Shown in pieces: positions 33,389 through 41,873 of a DNA stretch of 47,443 nt. Origin of the DNA: Clostridiaceae bacterium (lineage in GTDB: Bacteria; Bacillota; Clostridia; DSM-8532); assembly GCA_012521615.1 (NCBI GenBank), contig JAAYMA010000050.1, positions 1 through 47,443 of the forward strand. The letters run 5' to 3'. How positions within the stretch are numbered: the stretch's first letter is position 1; every line of letters starts with the position of its first letter. Position numbers and translations under genes: made by a program. The notes beneath the pieces were generated by a model, which was not told the DNA's origin, searched no databases, and saw only the letters and a program-made list of their open reading frames with translations.

Positions 33389-34495
33389 TTAAGGTTTTAA
33401 CAGTCCTCTTATGGTATTTTCTAAAAACTCTATACGGTTTTCCAGCTCTCTGATCCTTACATAAATCAAATCATGATTTTCACCGGAGCTTTGTTTACGG
33501 GCAGCAAGTTTATTTATATCAAAAGGAAAACTCAGACCATTTCCAAACAGCATCGGGGTAATATCTGATTTAAAGAAAGTATCTTCTGTATGTGTTGATT
33601 GAAATTTGCATTTTAGCGGTATATCACGTCCGGTAAGATCTATTTTGGATTCAGCTTCAACTTTTGAGCAATCCTGCTTTATTGCAGAAACTACAAATGC
33701 GTTTTTCAGCGTACGAATCACATAGGGCGCATTTCTTACAGCAATTAAGCTGTCGCTTCCGGGACCTACAGAAACATTGAAAACTTCAAGACCTTTGGAG
33801 AATTTGTTAAGTATGGTATCATACCTGAATAATAACGTTTTCCCATCGCTTTCTTCCAATGAGGCAAGTACATAAACCGGCCCGTTTTTGCATGCCACTG
33901 CCTGCAGAATATGGGAATCGTTATATGGAAAAGGTGTAGTGACAGGCTTGGAAAATTTGCCGTCAAATATACTTCTGTGTACAAGAAGATTAACGTTTTG
34001 AATGTTTGTTACAAAAAATATATGTACAGTATAGCCGTCTGAGCACACGGCATAGTTTTTAGCGTCCCTTACTATGACACCCTCGACCTCGGGCATGGTG
34101 TATGCTGTTCCTTCCAGCCTCTGGTATGTAAGCAGCTGTCTTCTGTTATGATTCACAATATAGAAAATATGAATTTTTCCGTCTGCTCCAGCCATTCTTA
34201 CACTGTATGGTGAACTTCCGCAAATACGGCTTTCGAGAAGCACTACAGGCTCTTTTTTTTCTTCACCGACCGGCATATAAATAAGTCTGTCCATATAATC
34301 AACATAACAAGTGCTGATATTGTCATCTGAATCTATTAATGCGGAAAAATCAGCCACAGCACTGTCTGAGATCAGAAAAGGCGGGCCCCATTTGTTACCA
34401 TCCAGCATACTCAAATATATGCCATTTTTATACCATATACACGTAATTATGCCCATGCTGTTTTTAAGTATATATCTCAGATTTTTAAGAGACAC
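33389..34495 (-). CDS. Uncharacterised beta-propeller-like protein with C-terminal coiled coil
   Basis: I do not recognise a named family. The 368-residue protein has repeating beta-rich units of about 45-50 residues with motifs such as DGKIHIFYI, DGYTVHIFFV and NGPVYVLAS, which suggest a BNR/WD-like propeller over residues 1-270. A linker follows, and the last 30 residues (IRELENRIEFLENTIRGLL) form a coiled coil that may oligomerise. There is no signal peptide or membrane segment. GTG 34495 follows GGGAAGTGGGAA. It is transcribed away from the Cys-rich gene across a 248-bp gap and ends at a terminator. A spore or cell-surface role is possible but unproven. Confidence 0.6.
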   Translation of the reverse strand: MSLKNLRYILKNSMGIITCIWYKNGIYLSMLDGNKWGPPFLISDSAVADFSALIDSDDNISTCYVDYMDRLIYMPVGEEKKEPVVLLESRICGSSPYSVRMAGADGKIHIFYIVNHNRRQLLTYQRLEGTAYTMPEVEGVIVRDAKNYAVCSDGYTVHIFFVTNIQNVNLLVHRSIFDGKFSKPVTTPFPYNDSHILQAVACKNGPVYVLASLEESDGKTLLFRYDTILNKFSKGLEVFNVSVGPGSDSLIAVRNAPYVIRTLKNAFVVSAIKQDCSKVEAESKIDLTGRDIPLKCKFQSTHTEDTFFKSDITPMLFGNGLSFPFDINKLAARKQSSGENHDLIYVRIRELENRIEFLENTIRGLLKP

Positions 34496-34743
34496 TTTCC
34501 CACTTCCCTTGTACTGATGGTTCCAATATAAAAAAATGATGGTACTTTATTTCAATTTAATGTATCAACCTGTACCCCTGAAAAATAGATCTATATTGCA
34601 GCCAGATTTATACTGTTTAAAAGGTTTATCACTATAATGCTATTTATGTCCCGGAATGAATATGACCACTGTAACCAATTCATTCAGAAGGCATATTATG
34701 TCAATGTGAAGGCAATTATTCTGTGAAATGGAGGACCGATATA

Positions 34744-35580
34744 ATGGGCTGCAAAGATCAAATCGTTCCAGGACTTATAGGCGGCGAAGACATATGCAAG
34801 CTACGGGAAGCCGTTTGTGTTCATGTAGAAAAAGTATATGACAATTGCCGTGAGAAAGATTGCATTGAAGATGCGGTAGTAGATTTTGTTGATAATGTAC
34901 AGGACCTCATTCAAAATGCGGTTAAGGTAAAAACAAAAGATGCAGAAGTTGTGGCAGTATTGGCTGATCTTGAAGATGTTCCTTTTAAGAGAGGCTTCTT
35001 TACTGTCAATGTACGCTATAAAATCCGTGTGGCAGTTGAATTCTGCTATAAGGACGTAACAGGAAAACTTGTTAATTCTTCTCCTAAGATTGGCTATGTA
35101 TGGTTTTCCAAGACGGTCATACTCTTTGGTTCAGAAGGCAAGATAAAAATCTTCAGAAGTGTTGATCCGTCCAGTGCTCTGCCAGTCCAGTGTGAAGGAT
35201 GTAACGACGGATGCGGCGGATTAGTTGAACAAGATAATCTCCCGATAATTAAAGTTGAGGTAGCGGAACCTCTGGTTCTTAACACCAGAATTAAGAGAGT
35301 ACATGAAAAACGCCACTGCGGATGCGATGATGACAGTAGTGAGGTCAATGCTATTATTGGGCCGCAGAGAAGAGTGGTCGTTACAATCGGCTTATTCTCG
35401 ATTATCAAACTTGTGCGCCTTGTACAGCTGCTGATACCTGCATTCAATTTCTGCTATCCTGATAAGGAATGCATAACTTCTACAGATGAAAATCCTTGCG
35501 ATGTCTTTGATACTATTGAGTTTCCGCTGGATCAGTTCTTCCCTCCACAGAAATTTGAATTTCCGAGGGATGACGACTGA
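34744..35580 (+). CDS. Cysteine-rich clostridial protein, possibly spore-associated
   Basis: A 278-residue protein opening with MGCKDQIVPGLIGGEDICKL. I recognise it as a recurrent clostridial family without a firmly assigned function. More than ten Cys are spread through it, including CEGC, CGC and CYPDKEC. The central part is beta-rich (FFTVNVRYKIRVAVEF, KTVILFGSEGKIKIF). There is no signal peptide. High Cys content and distribution in spore-formers suggest a coat or exosporium component, as inference only. ATG 34744 has GGAGG 9 bp upstream; an in-frame GTG at 34723 is less likely. A hairpin and a palindromic repeat follow. Confidence 0.65.
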   Translation: MGCKDQIVPGLIGGEDICKLREAVCVHVEKVYDNCREKDCIEDAVVDFVDNVQDLIQNAVKVKTKDAEVVAVLADLEDVPFKRGFFTVNVRYKIRVAVEFCYKDVTGKLVNSSPKIGYVWFSKTVILFGSEGKIKIFRSVDPSSALPVQCEGCNDGCGGLVEQDNLPIIKVEVAEPLVLNTRIKRVHEKRHCGCDDDSSEVNAIIGPQRRVVVTIGLFSIIKLVRLVQLLIPAFNFCYPDKECITSTDENPCDVFDTIEFPLDQFFPPQKFEFPRDDD

Positions 35581-35587
35581 AATTGTT

Positions 35588-35615
35588 AAAGGGAAGGGCC
35601 GACGTCCTTCCTTTG
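35588..35615 (+). terminator. Hairpin after the Cys-rich gene (weak terminator)
   Basis: AAAGGGAAGG and CCTTCCTTT form a stem with one bulge around GCCGACGT, followed by a T-rich GTTTTC. It lies 8 bp after the stop codon. Confidence 0.5.
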
Positions 35616-35616
35616 T

Positions 35617-35671
35617 TTTCAAAGGGGACAATTCTTCCGTCTGGTTCAAAAAAGAATTGTCCCCTTTGAAA
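35617..35671. repeat. 20-bp perfect palindromic repeat (GGGGACAATTC type)
   Basis: The left arm (35617-35636) and right arm (35652-35671) are exact reverse complements over 20 bp, with a 15-bp spacer. The core AAAGGGGACAATTCTT shares the GGGGAC..TTC pattern with the element at 26925-27002. No T tract follows, so it is not an ordinary terminator. Confidence 0.8.
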
Positions 35672-35721
35672 TTTGAAAAAACTACATAAAACATTTGTTT
35701 TTATTAAAAGATTATAAAAGG

Positions 35722-35751
35722 TTGCAGTAATGTATGTAATTTGTATATAAT
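35722..35751 (+). promoter_or_regulatory. Candidate promoter of the diguanylate cyclase / V-ATPase operon
   Basis: TTGCAG (35722-35727) and TATAAT (35746-35751) with 18-bp spacing, about 90 bp before the cyclase gene. Confidence 0.5.
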
Positions 35752-35843
35752 GGTAGATAAATAAGGAAAATTGGCAGATATATCTGTTGAAAAGCGATGC
35801 TTCATGCTGCTTTAACATCGGATAAATATTGTGAGGTACATGG

Positions 35844-37034
35844 ATGCGTAAAATCTTTTCCAAGATAGCACCTTTTATTGTTCTTTTGACTGCATGGTTT
35901 ATAGCCATGAAGTCGGAGGGCATGGGCATTGCTATGCGCTCTCTGTTAGATGTTTTGCCCTACGTGTTTGCTCTTCTGTCAATCGTATTGAGTATCTGGT
36001 TCCAAAACAGCAACTATTTTTTCTATTCATGTTTCATTCTTGTCGCTTATATGTTTATGTCGGCAACATCAGACAAATCGCCGGTTATTATAGAAATTAC
36101 AAAAAATCTTAGTGTTTTCCTTCCCGTAAACGCCCTGTGGCTTAACTTTTCTCAGGAAAGAGGAATAACGAGCAGCTATGGAAGGAATAAAGCCATAGTT
36201 ATTTCCGCCCAGATGATCTGGCTGTTGATTATTGCAATAGGGAAGTCAAAAATATCAGCATCTGAGGCAGCAGATCAGGCTGTTATAAATTTAAAGGTAC
36301 CTGCCATAGCATTATTCATACTTTGCATTTTTGTATTATTTATGGACTATCTGTTAAGATCTCGTTATTCAAGTCTTATCTATGTTGCAATACTTTGCAC
36401 GAGTTTTATAACACTTCATTTTGCACATAGGCCTGTCATTGTTGCTGTATTTACAACGGCCTCTTTTGTTATAATCCTGATGGCTCTATTGGAAATTTCA
36501 TACTCTCTTGCTTTTTACGATTCCCTTACAGGTGTATTATCAAGAAGAGCGCTTGAACAGGAACTTTTAAAGTTAGGTAATAGATATTGTATAGCAATTA
36601 TAGATATAGATCATTTTAAACATATTAACGACAATTTTGGACACGATGTTGGGGATGAGGTCCTGAAAATGATAGCAGCAGTGCTTTGTCAGGAAGCCGG
36701 AAAATCCAAAGTATTTCGATATGGTGGCGAAGAATTTGTTGTCCTTTTTACAGGAATGTCTTATAATAATGTAGTAAATGAACTGGATAAGATTAGAAGA
36801 ACTATTGCACAAAGATCTTTCATTTTAAGGGATAAAAATCGGCCCAGGGAAAAACCTAAGACAGTATTTAGAAATGTTTCAAATTCAGATAAATCATCGA
36901 TTAATATAACAGTCAGCATTGGGGTTGCCCAAAAAAACAGTCAATTGAAAACTCCATATGATGTAATTAAAAAAGCTGATGAAGCACTATATAAATCTAA
37001 GAACAGTGGCAGAAACTGTATTACAAAGGCTTAG
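35844..37034 (+). CDS. Membrane diguanylate cyclase (GGDEF domain)
   Basis: Makes the second messenger c-di-GMP from GTP. The N-terminal half (residues 1-225) holds about seven hydrophobic segments and is probably a membrane sensor. The GGDEF domain (about 225-395) has AFYDSLTGVLSRRAL, metal-binding Asp254 in IIDIDHFKHIND and the active GGEEF at 294-298. No RxxD inhibitory I-site precedes it, so product feedback is probably absent. ATG 35844 has GTGAGG 7 bp upstream. Its stop is only 17 bp before the first V-ATPase gene and no terminator separates them. Confidence 0.92.
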   Translation: MRKIFSKIAPFIVLLTAWFIAMKSEGMGIAMRSLLDVLPYVFALLSIVLSIWFQNSNYFFYSCFILVAYMFMSATSDKSPVIIEITKNLSVFLPVNALWLNFSQERGITSSYGRNKAIVISAQMIWLLIIAIGKSKISASEAADQAVINLKVPAIALFILCIFVLFMDYLLRSRYSSLIYVAILCTSFITLHFAHRPVIVAVFTTASFVIILMALLEISYSLAFYDSLTGVLSRRALEQELLKLGNRYCIAIIDIDHFKHINDNFGHDVGDEVLKMIAAVLCQEAGKSKVFRYGGEEFVVLFTGMSYNNVVNELDKIRRTIAQRSFILRDKNRPREKPKTVFRNVSNSDKSSINITVSIGVAQKNSQLKTPYDVIKKADEALYKSKNSGRNCITKA

Positions 37035-37051
37035 ATTTGTAAGGAGGTCTT

Positions 37052-37357
37052 ATGAATAATATTCTTCAGGACATAATCAAGTGTGAGCGGGAAGCTACAA
37101 GGCTTGAAGAAGAAGCCAGGCAAAAATCTCTTAAAATCATCTCTGAAGCAAGAAAAAAAGCCGCTGAACTGGTGGAAACTTCCCTCATTGAAGGTGAGGC
37201 ATTAAGTGAGAAACTGATAAAAGAAGCGCAAGAAAAAGCTGAACAGAAGTTAAGTTTGGTAGCACATCAGGAAATCAAAACTGTTTCTGCCGAAAAAATT
37301 GAAGCAGCTGTAAATTTAATCGTGGAAAGGGTAGTGGATAAGCCGTGGCAGTGGTAA
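37052..37357 (+). CDS. V/A-type ATPase G/H-like peripheral stalk subunit
   Basis: A 101-residue, almost wholly helical, charged protein (for example EEEARQKSLKIISEARKKAA) with the Ala/Glu/Lys heptads of the peripheral-stalk G/H subunit, which pairs with subunit E to hold the stator. It is the first ATPase gene, as in several bacterial V-ATPase operons. AGGAGG lies before ATG 37052. Its end overlaps the subunit I start by 13 bp, so translation is coupled. The assignment rests on composition and position. Confidence 0.78.
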   Translation: MNNILQDIIKCEREATRLEEEARQKSLKIISEARKKAAELVETSLIEGEALSEKLIKEAQEKAEQKLSLVAHQEIKTVSAEKIEAAVNLIVERVVDKPWQW

Positions 37358-39342
37358 AAATGAACAAGATTACCATACTGGGGCTTAAAAAAGAACGCTC
37401 ATCACTATTGGAGTCCCTGATGAAATTTGGTGTGGTAGATTTAAAAGAGGAAAAACCTGATGAAAACCTGGACGGAATCTATAATTCTGCAGATAATAAT
37501 GAGGTTGCTGAAATAGATGCTGTCATATCTGATTTTGAAAGGGCAATCAGTATCCTCGACAGCTATGTGCCCAAAAAACAGTCTTTGTTCTCTGCCCGTA
37601 AAATTATTTCAGAATCGGATTACCTGAATACTATAAAACAGCGGGAAGATATACTTTCTTGTGTAAATAAAATCAATGATCTTGAGGATGAAATAACAAA
37701 AATAAAGAGTGAGGAGAACCGTCTTAAAAATCTTGCTCTGTCACTGGATCCCTGGATTAACATTGATATACCATTGAATGTTTCAGAGACTAAATACACT
37801 TTCTGTTTAATGGGAACCATACCTGCAACCCGTAATTATCAAGATTTTCTGACTGATTTATCCCAAAAATGTCCTGAGAGTGTTGTTCTAAAGGGAGAAA
37901 CCGGAAGTGAACATCATTATATAGCAATTATAGCCCACAAATCTATAAAAGAGGAAGTTGCCGCTCTTTTAAGAAATTGGGGGTTTAACAGAATTACGTT
38001 TAATGAACTAAGCGGTTCGGCCAGAGAAGGCAAAGAGATTATAGAAGATAATTTGCTGGAACTGGCAGAGAAAAGGCAGCGTAATCTGGAATCCATCAGA
38101 AAACTTGCAGAAAAAAGAGAAGAAATTGAAATAGTATCCGATGGATACAGGATGGAAAAAGCACGTATTGAAGCAAAAAGCAAATTATTATCCACCCGCT
38201 CTGTATTTGTTCTTAAAGGGTGGCTTCCGAAAGATCATTCCGGTAAGGTAACCGATTATATCAGCAAAAATTATTTTTGTGCTGTAAATATCGAAGAGCC
38301 CGCTGAAGATGAAGAATTCCCGGTGCTTCTTGAAAACGGTCCGGTAGTTGAATCCATATCACCTGTTATCAATATGTACGGTCTGCCATCAAGCAGGGAA
38401 ATTGATCCAAGCGCCATAACCATGCCGTTCTATATTTTCTTCTTCGGCCTGATGCTGGGAGATGGCGGCTATGGTATCATTATTGCACTTATAACAGCAT
38501 TCATCCTGAAAAAATTCAGACTTGAAGACTCCACCAGACGTTTTATTAAACTGCTGTTTTACTGTGGACTTGCGACAATTTTTGCCGGATTTTTATACGG
38601 AAGCTGGTTTGGTATTGCATCCCTTTCTGGAACAGCACTGTTAATATCGCCTTTGGATGAGCCTGAGCTAATGATGAGTTATTCCATACTTTTTGGTATT
38701 ATTCATATGTATGCGGGAATGTTTATGCAGGCTCTAAATCTTATTCGCCGTAAACAGTATCTTGACGCTGTCTTTGATGTATTATTTGTATATATCATGA
38801 ATACCGGATTTGTACTTTTGCTTCTTCCCTATGCACCAGGATTGAGTATCCCAGGTGACAGCAGTATAGTACAAGCCGGTAAATATGTCTTTATAACCGG
38901 AGTTATCCTGATTTTACTCACACAGGGCAGAAAATCCAAGAATATTATAGGTAAAATATTCGGAGGCATACCTAAGCTTTACGATATCATAGGCTTCTTC
39001 GGAGATTGCCTTTCATATATACGAATACTGGCATTGGGACTTGCCTCTGCAATAATTGGGGACATAGTCAATACTTTGTCCTTTTCGTTCGGCGGCATGT
39101 TTCTGATAAAATTTATATTTGCTGCTTTGATACTTGTCGTCGGACATATAATAAATTTCGCCTTGAACGCTCTGGGTGCTTTTGTGCATTCCTGCCGACT
39201 TCAGTTTCTTGAGTTCTTCGGAAAATTCCTTGAAGGCGGGGGAGAACCCTTTATACCCTTTAAAGCCAAAACAAAATACATTATTGTAAAACATGAGATA
39301 TCCAAACTGCTTGATACCGGGGCAAAATCCCGGATTGCATAA
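37345..39342 (+). CDS. atpI: V/A-type ATPase subunit I (a-subunit)
   Basis: Large stator subunit of 665 residues that carries the ion half-channels. The N-terminal cytoplasmic part (about 1-350) is rich in coiled coils. The C-terminal part has about seven or eight membrane segments, starting near FYIFFFGLMLGDGGYG and including DCLSYIRILALGLASAIIGD, which holds the essential channel Arg. GTG 37345 gives MAVVKMNKI, the usual N-terminus of the family. It follows the G/H subunit gene with overlap and precedes subunit K by 24 bp. Confidence 0.95.
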   Translation: MAVVKMNKITILGLKKERSSLLESLMKFGVVDLKEEKPDENLDGIYNSADNNEVAEIDAVISDFERAISILDSYVPKKQSLFSARKIISESDYLNTIKQREDILSCVNKINDLEDEITKIKSEENRLKNLALSLDPWINIDIPLNVSETKYTFCLMGTIPATRNYQDFLTDLSQKCPESVVLKGETGSEHHYIAIIAHKSIKEEVAALLRNWGFNRITFNELSGSAREGKEIIEDNLLELAEKRQRNLESIRKLAEKREEIEIVSDGYRMEKARIEAKSKLLSTRSVFVLKGWLPKDHSGKVTDYISKNYFCAVNIEEPAEDEEFPVLLENGPVVESISPVINMYGLPSSREIDPSAITMPFYIFFFGLMLGDGGYGIIIALITAFILKKFRLEDSTRRFIKLLFYCGLATIFAGFLYGSWFGIASLSGTALLISPLDEPELMMSYSILFGIIHMYAGMFMQALNLIRRKQYLDAVFDVLFVYIMNTGFVLLLLPYAPGLSIPGDSSIVQAGKYVFITGVILILLTQGRKSKNIIGKIFGGIPKLYDIIGFFGDCLSYIRILALGLASAIIGDIVNTLSFSFGGMFLIKFIFAALILVVGHIINFALNALGAFVHSCRLQFLEFFGKFLEGGGEPFIPFKAKTKYIIVKHEISKLLDTGAKSRIA

Positions 39343-39366
39343 ATTTATATTTCAGGAGGATAAGTT

Positions 39367-39834
39367 ATGAAGTTCATTGATTTGTTTCTAAACCCTCAAG
39401 CCTGGGCATTGTCAGGTGCGGTGGTAGCATTTTTGGTTTCAGCTTTAGGTTCTGCAAAAGGTTGCGGTATTGCAGGACAGGCTGCAGCAGGTGTTGTTGC
39501 AGAAGAACCGAGCAGGTTTGGTTCAACAATGATTTTGCAGGCACTTGCTTCAACGCAGGCAATCTATGGCTTTGTTATAGCCTTTATGATTATCGGTAAA
39601 ATATCGGCAGATTTGACTTTGGAACAGGGTATTTCCTTATTCGTAGCTGGCCTTCCGGCAGGTATAGTAGGTTATGTATCCGCAGTATTCCAGGGTAAAG
39701 TTGCAACAGCAGGTATTCACCTTGTTGCAAAGAGGCCGGAAGCTGTGGGCAGCGGTATTATTTATGCGCTCACCGTAGAATTGTTCGCCATTTTGGCACT
39801 GGTTGTATCCATTCTTATGGTAGCCAAAATTTAA
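39367..39834 (+). CDS. atpK: V/A-type ATPase subunit K (membrane rotor ring, probably Na+-binding)
   Basis: A 155-residue proteolipid with four membrane helices from a duplicated hairpin; both halves carry GSAKGCG- or QGKVATAG-like turns. Leu60, Thr63, Gln64, Gln109 and Glu138 align one-for-one, with an offset of one, with the Na+ ligands Leu61, Thr64, Gln65, Gln110 and Glu139 of Enterococcus hirae NtpK. This supports Na+ rather than H+ translocation. CAGGAGG precedes ATG 39367. Only the second hairpin has the carboxylate, as in other V-type K subunits. Confidence 0.93.
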   Translation: MKFIDLFLNPQAWALSGAVVAFLVSALGSAKGCGIAGQAAAGVVAEEPSRFGSTMILQALASTQAIYGFVIAFMIIGKISADLTLEQGISLFVAGLPAGIVGYVSAVFQGKVATAGIHLVAKRPEAVGSGIIYALTVELFAILALVVSILMVAKI

Positions 39835-39858
39835 GAGTATAAAGGGGCATATAAAATA

Positions 39859-40467
39859 ATGCATGAAACCATTGGTGTTGAACAAATAAAAAACAAAATT
39901 ATGGCCGATTCCAAAGTTTTATGTGAGAAAATAATCCGGGATGCTGAGCGCGAAGCCGGAAATATAATCGAAAAGGCTGAAAAAGAAGCTTTTCAAAAAG
40001 TCAGTATTATGATTGAGAAGGCAAAGGAAGAGGCAGCTCGGATAGGAGAGCGCATGAAGGCAGTAGCCCAGCTGGAAGAAAGGAAAAGGGAACTTAAAGG
40101 TCGCCAGAATGCTTTGGACCAGGCTTTTAAACTTTCCCTTGAACGTATTGCTTCCATGCCTGATGACAGATATGCGTCATTTATAGAGAAAGTGCTGCTA
40201 AAAGCCGTTTCAGAAGGAAAAGGTGAAATAGTATTCAATCAAAGGGATAAAGAACGGCTGGGCAAGAAGTTCGTTTCCGAGATTAATAAGAAGCTGAAAA
40301 GTTCAGGTAAGAATTCGGAAATAGTCTTGTCCGGGGATACACTTAATTCCAGGGGCGGGTTTGTCTTAAAGTATGGTGATATGGAAGTAAACTGTACTTT
40401 GGAAACTATTATGAATATGGCGAGACCTGCTTTGGAACTGGATGTGGCCGCAATTTTGTTTGATTAG
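39859..40467 (+). CDS. atpE: V/A-type ATPase subunit E (peripheral stalk)
   Basis: A 202-residue stator subunit. The N-terminal long helix (about residues 1-90, for example ERKRELKGRQNALDQ) pairs with the G/H subunit, and a globular C-terminal domain contacts A3B3. The ending CTLETIMNMARPALELDVAAILFD (quoted for its LETI..R..LE..V...LF pattern) is typical of the family. AAGGGGC lies about 12 bp before the ATG. The operon position between K and C is standard. Confidence 0.92.
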   Translation: MHETIGVEQIKNKIMADSKVLCEKIIRDAEREAGNIIEKAEKEAFQKVSIMIEKAKEEAARIGERMKAVAQLEERKRELKGRQNALDQAFKLSLERIASMPDDRYASFIEKVLLKAVSEGKGEIVFNQRDKERLGKKFVSEINKKLKSSGKNSEIVLSGDTLNSRGGFVLKYGDMEVNCTLETIMNMARPALELDVAAILFD

Positions 40468-40481
40468 ATAAAGGAGTTTTT

Positions 40482-41498
40482 ATGGGTAGGATCAGAGAAG
40501 AGGATTACGCCTATGCAACTGCACGGGTACGTGCTGTTGAAGTAAGGCTTATGGATGATAACAAAATAAACAGACTTTTAAATATGACCGATCCTCAGGA
40601 TGCTGTTAAGTTCTTGCTGGAATCGGGTTATGGAGCTGATCATACCGATAGTGAAAAGAAGGCAGCAGAGAACATTGAAGTTCTCTTTGATGATGAACTC
40701 AAAAACACTTATAATTTCTTGCTTGAAATACTCCCGAGCCCCGAGCCTGTATACCTCTTTATGAGGAGATATGATTATCTTAATGCCAAGTTGATTTTAA
40801 AGGCAGAGTTTTTAGGTGTTAATGTGCTGGAACGTCTTTCACATTTGGGCACAATTGAACCTGAAAAGCTCCATGAATATATTACTGACAGAAATTTCGA
40901 CGAATTGCCTGAAATCTTCTCAGAGGCAATTCACGAAAGCATTGAAGCTTTCAACCTGACGAGAGATCCGCAGGTTATTGATCTGATTCTTGATAAAGCA
41001 AGCTATCAGAATATGTTAAGTGATGCAATGCGGTATGAGGATCCTTTCCTCACTAAGCTTGTAAAAAAGCTTATTGATACTGCAAATATCCGGATTATTA
41101 TAAGAACGGAGCTTTTAGGTCAACCTGAAGAATTCATTAAAAAGGCTTTGATAGAAGGCGGCAATTTTCCGGTCGGAGGGTCTCAAGAGTTTTCAGGACA
41201 GAACCGGGAGAAATTATTGCAGATTTTAAATGAAGCCGGACTTGAAAAGCTGTCGCTCAAACTGGCCAAGGCTTTTGAAAATAATCATGGGATATCCGAA
41301 ATTGAAAAAATACTGGACGATTATGTTATAAGTTATTTTAAACCCAGCAAATTTGCTATATTAGGTCTTGATCCGGTGATAGCGTACTTGTTTCTGAAAG
41401 AAACAGAAATCAAAAATTTAAGGCTGATAATAACCGGTATGGTCAATAAAATACCGGCTGAAGCCATCAGAGAAAGGCTGAGGATGAGTTATGCATAA
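40482..41498 (+). CDS. atpC: V/A-type ATPase subunit C (d-like, central rotor socket)
   Basis: A 338-residue all-helical subunit that links the central stalk to the K ring. It begins EEDYAYATARVRAVEVRLM, a recognisable V-ATPase C/d N-terminus, and has YDYLNAKLILKAEFLG and EIKNLRLIITGMVNKIP near the end. AAAGGAG precedes ATG 40482. It overlaps subunit F by 8 bp, so translation is coupled. Confidence 0.93.
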   Translation: MGRIREEDYAYATARVRAVEVRLMDDNKINRLLNMTDPQDAVKFLLESGYGADHTDSEKKAAENIEVLFDDELKNTYNFLLEILPSPEPVYLFMRRYDYLNAKLILKAEFLGVNVLERLSHLGTIEPEKLHEYITDRNFDELPEIFSEAIHESIEAFNLTRDPQVIDLILDKASYQNMLSDAMRYEDPFLTKLVKKLIDTANIRIIIRTELLGQPEEFIKKALIEGGNFPVGGSQEFSGQNREKLLQILNEAGLEKLSLKLAKAFENNHGISEIEKILDDYVISYFKPSKFAILGLDPVIAYLFLKETEIKNLRLIITGMVNKIPAEAIRERLRMSYA

Positions 41499-41811
41499 GA
41501 TTGCTGTTATGGGAGACAGGGACAGTATTCTTGGATTTAAAGCTCTCGGTTTTGATGTTTATCCTGCCTCCGAAAAGGAAGAAGCGGGCGAACTTCTCAA
41601 TTCACTTGTGGAGGAAGGGTATGCCCTTATCTATATTACAGAAGACCTGGCAGCTCTCATACCGGACGAGATCTCACGTTACAGAAACAGTTATTTTCCT
41701 GCAATCATCCCTATTCCCGGAACTAAAGGCTCCTTGGGTATCGGGATGAGAGCGGTCAAGGAAAATGTTGAAAAAGCAGTTGGTGTAGATATTTTTTCTG
41801 GCGAGGATTAG
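41491..41811 (+). CDS. atpF: V/A-type ATPase subunit F
   Basis: A 106-residue subunit of the central stalk that regulates ATPase coupling with subunit D. It has the CheY-like fold typical of the family: HKIAVMGDRDSILGFKALG at the start, YALIYITEDLA, FPAIIPIPGTKGSLGIG and VEKAVGVDI at the end. It starts within the end of subunit C and is followed by a 62-bp gap before subunit A. Confidence 0.94.
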   Translation: MHKIAVMGDRDSILGFKALGFDVYPASEKEEAGELLNSLVEEGYALIYITEDLAALIPDEISRYRNSYFPAIIPIPGTKGSLGIGMRAVKENVEKAVGVDIFSGED

Positions 41812-41873
41812 TCAACTGTTTATTTTAAATAATAAAGAATTCGGGTTATCTCGGATTATGTGAAAGGAATTGG

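Noticed and set aside
35588-35689. A 67-residue + strand frame and a 100-residue minus frame around 35390-35694
   Set aside because: They run through the terminator hairpin and the 20-bp palindrome; no ribosome site or conserved motif.
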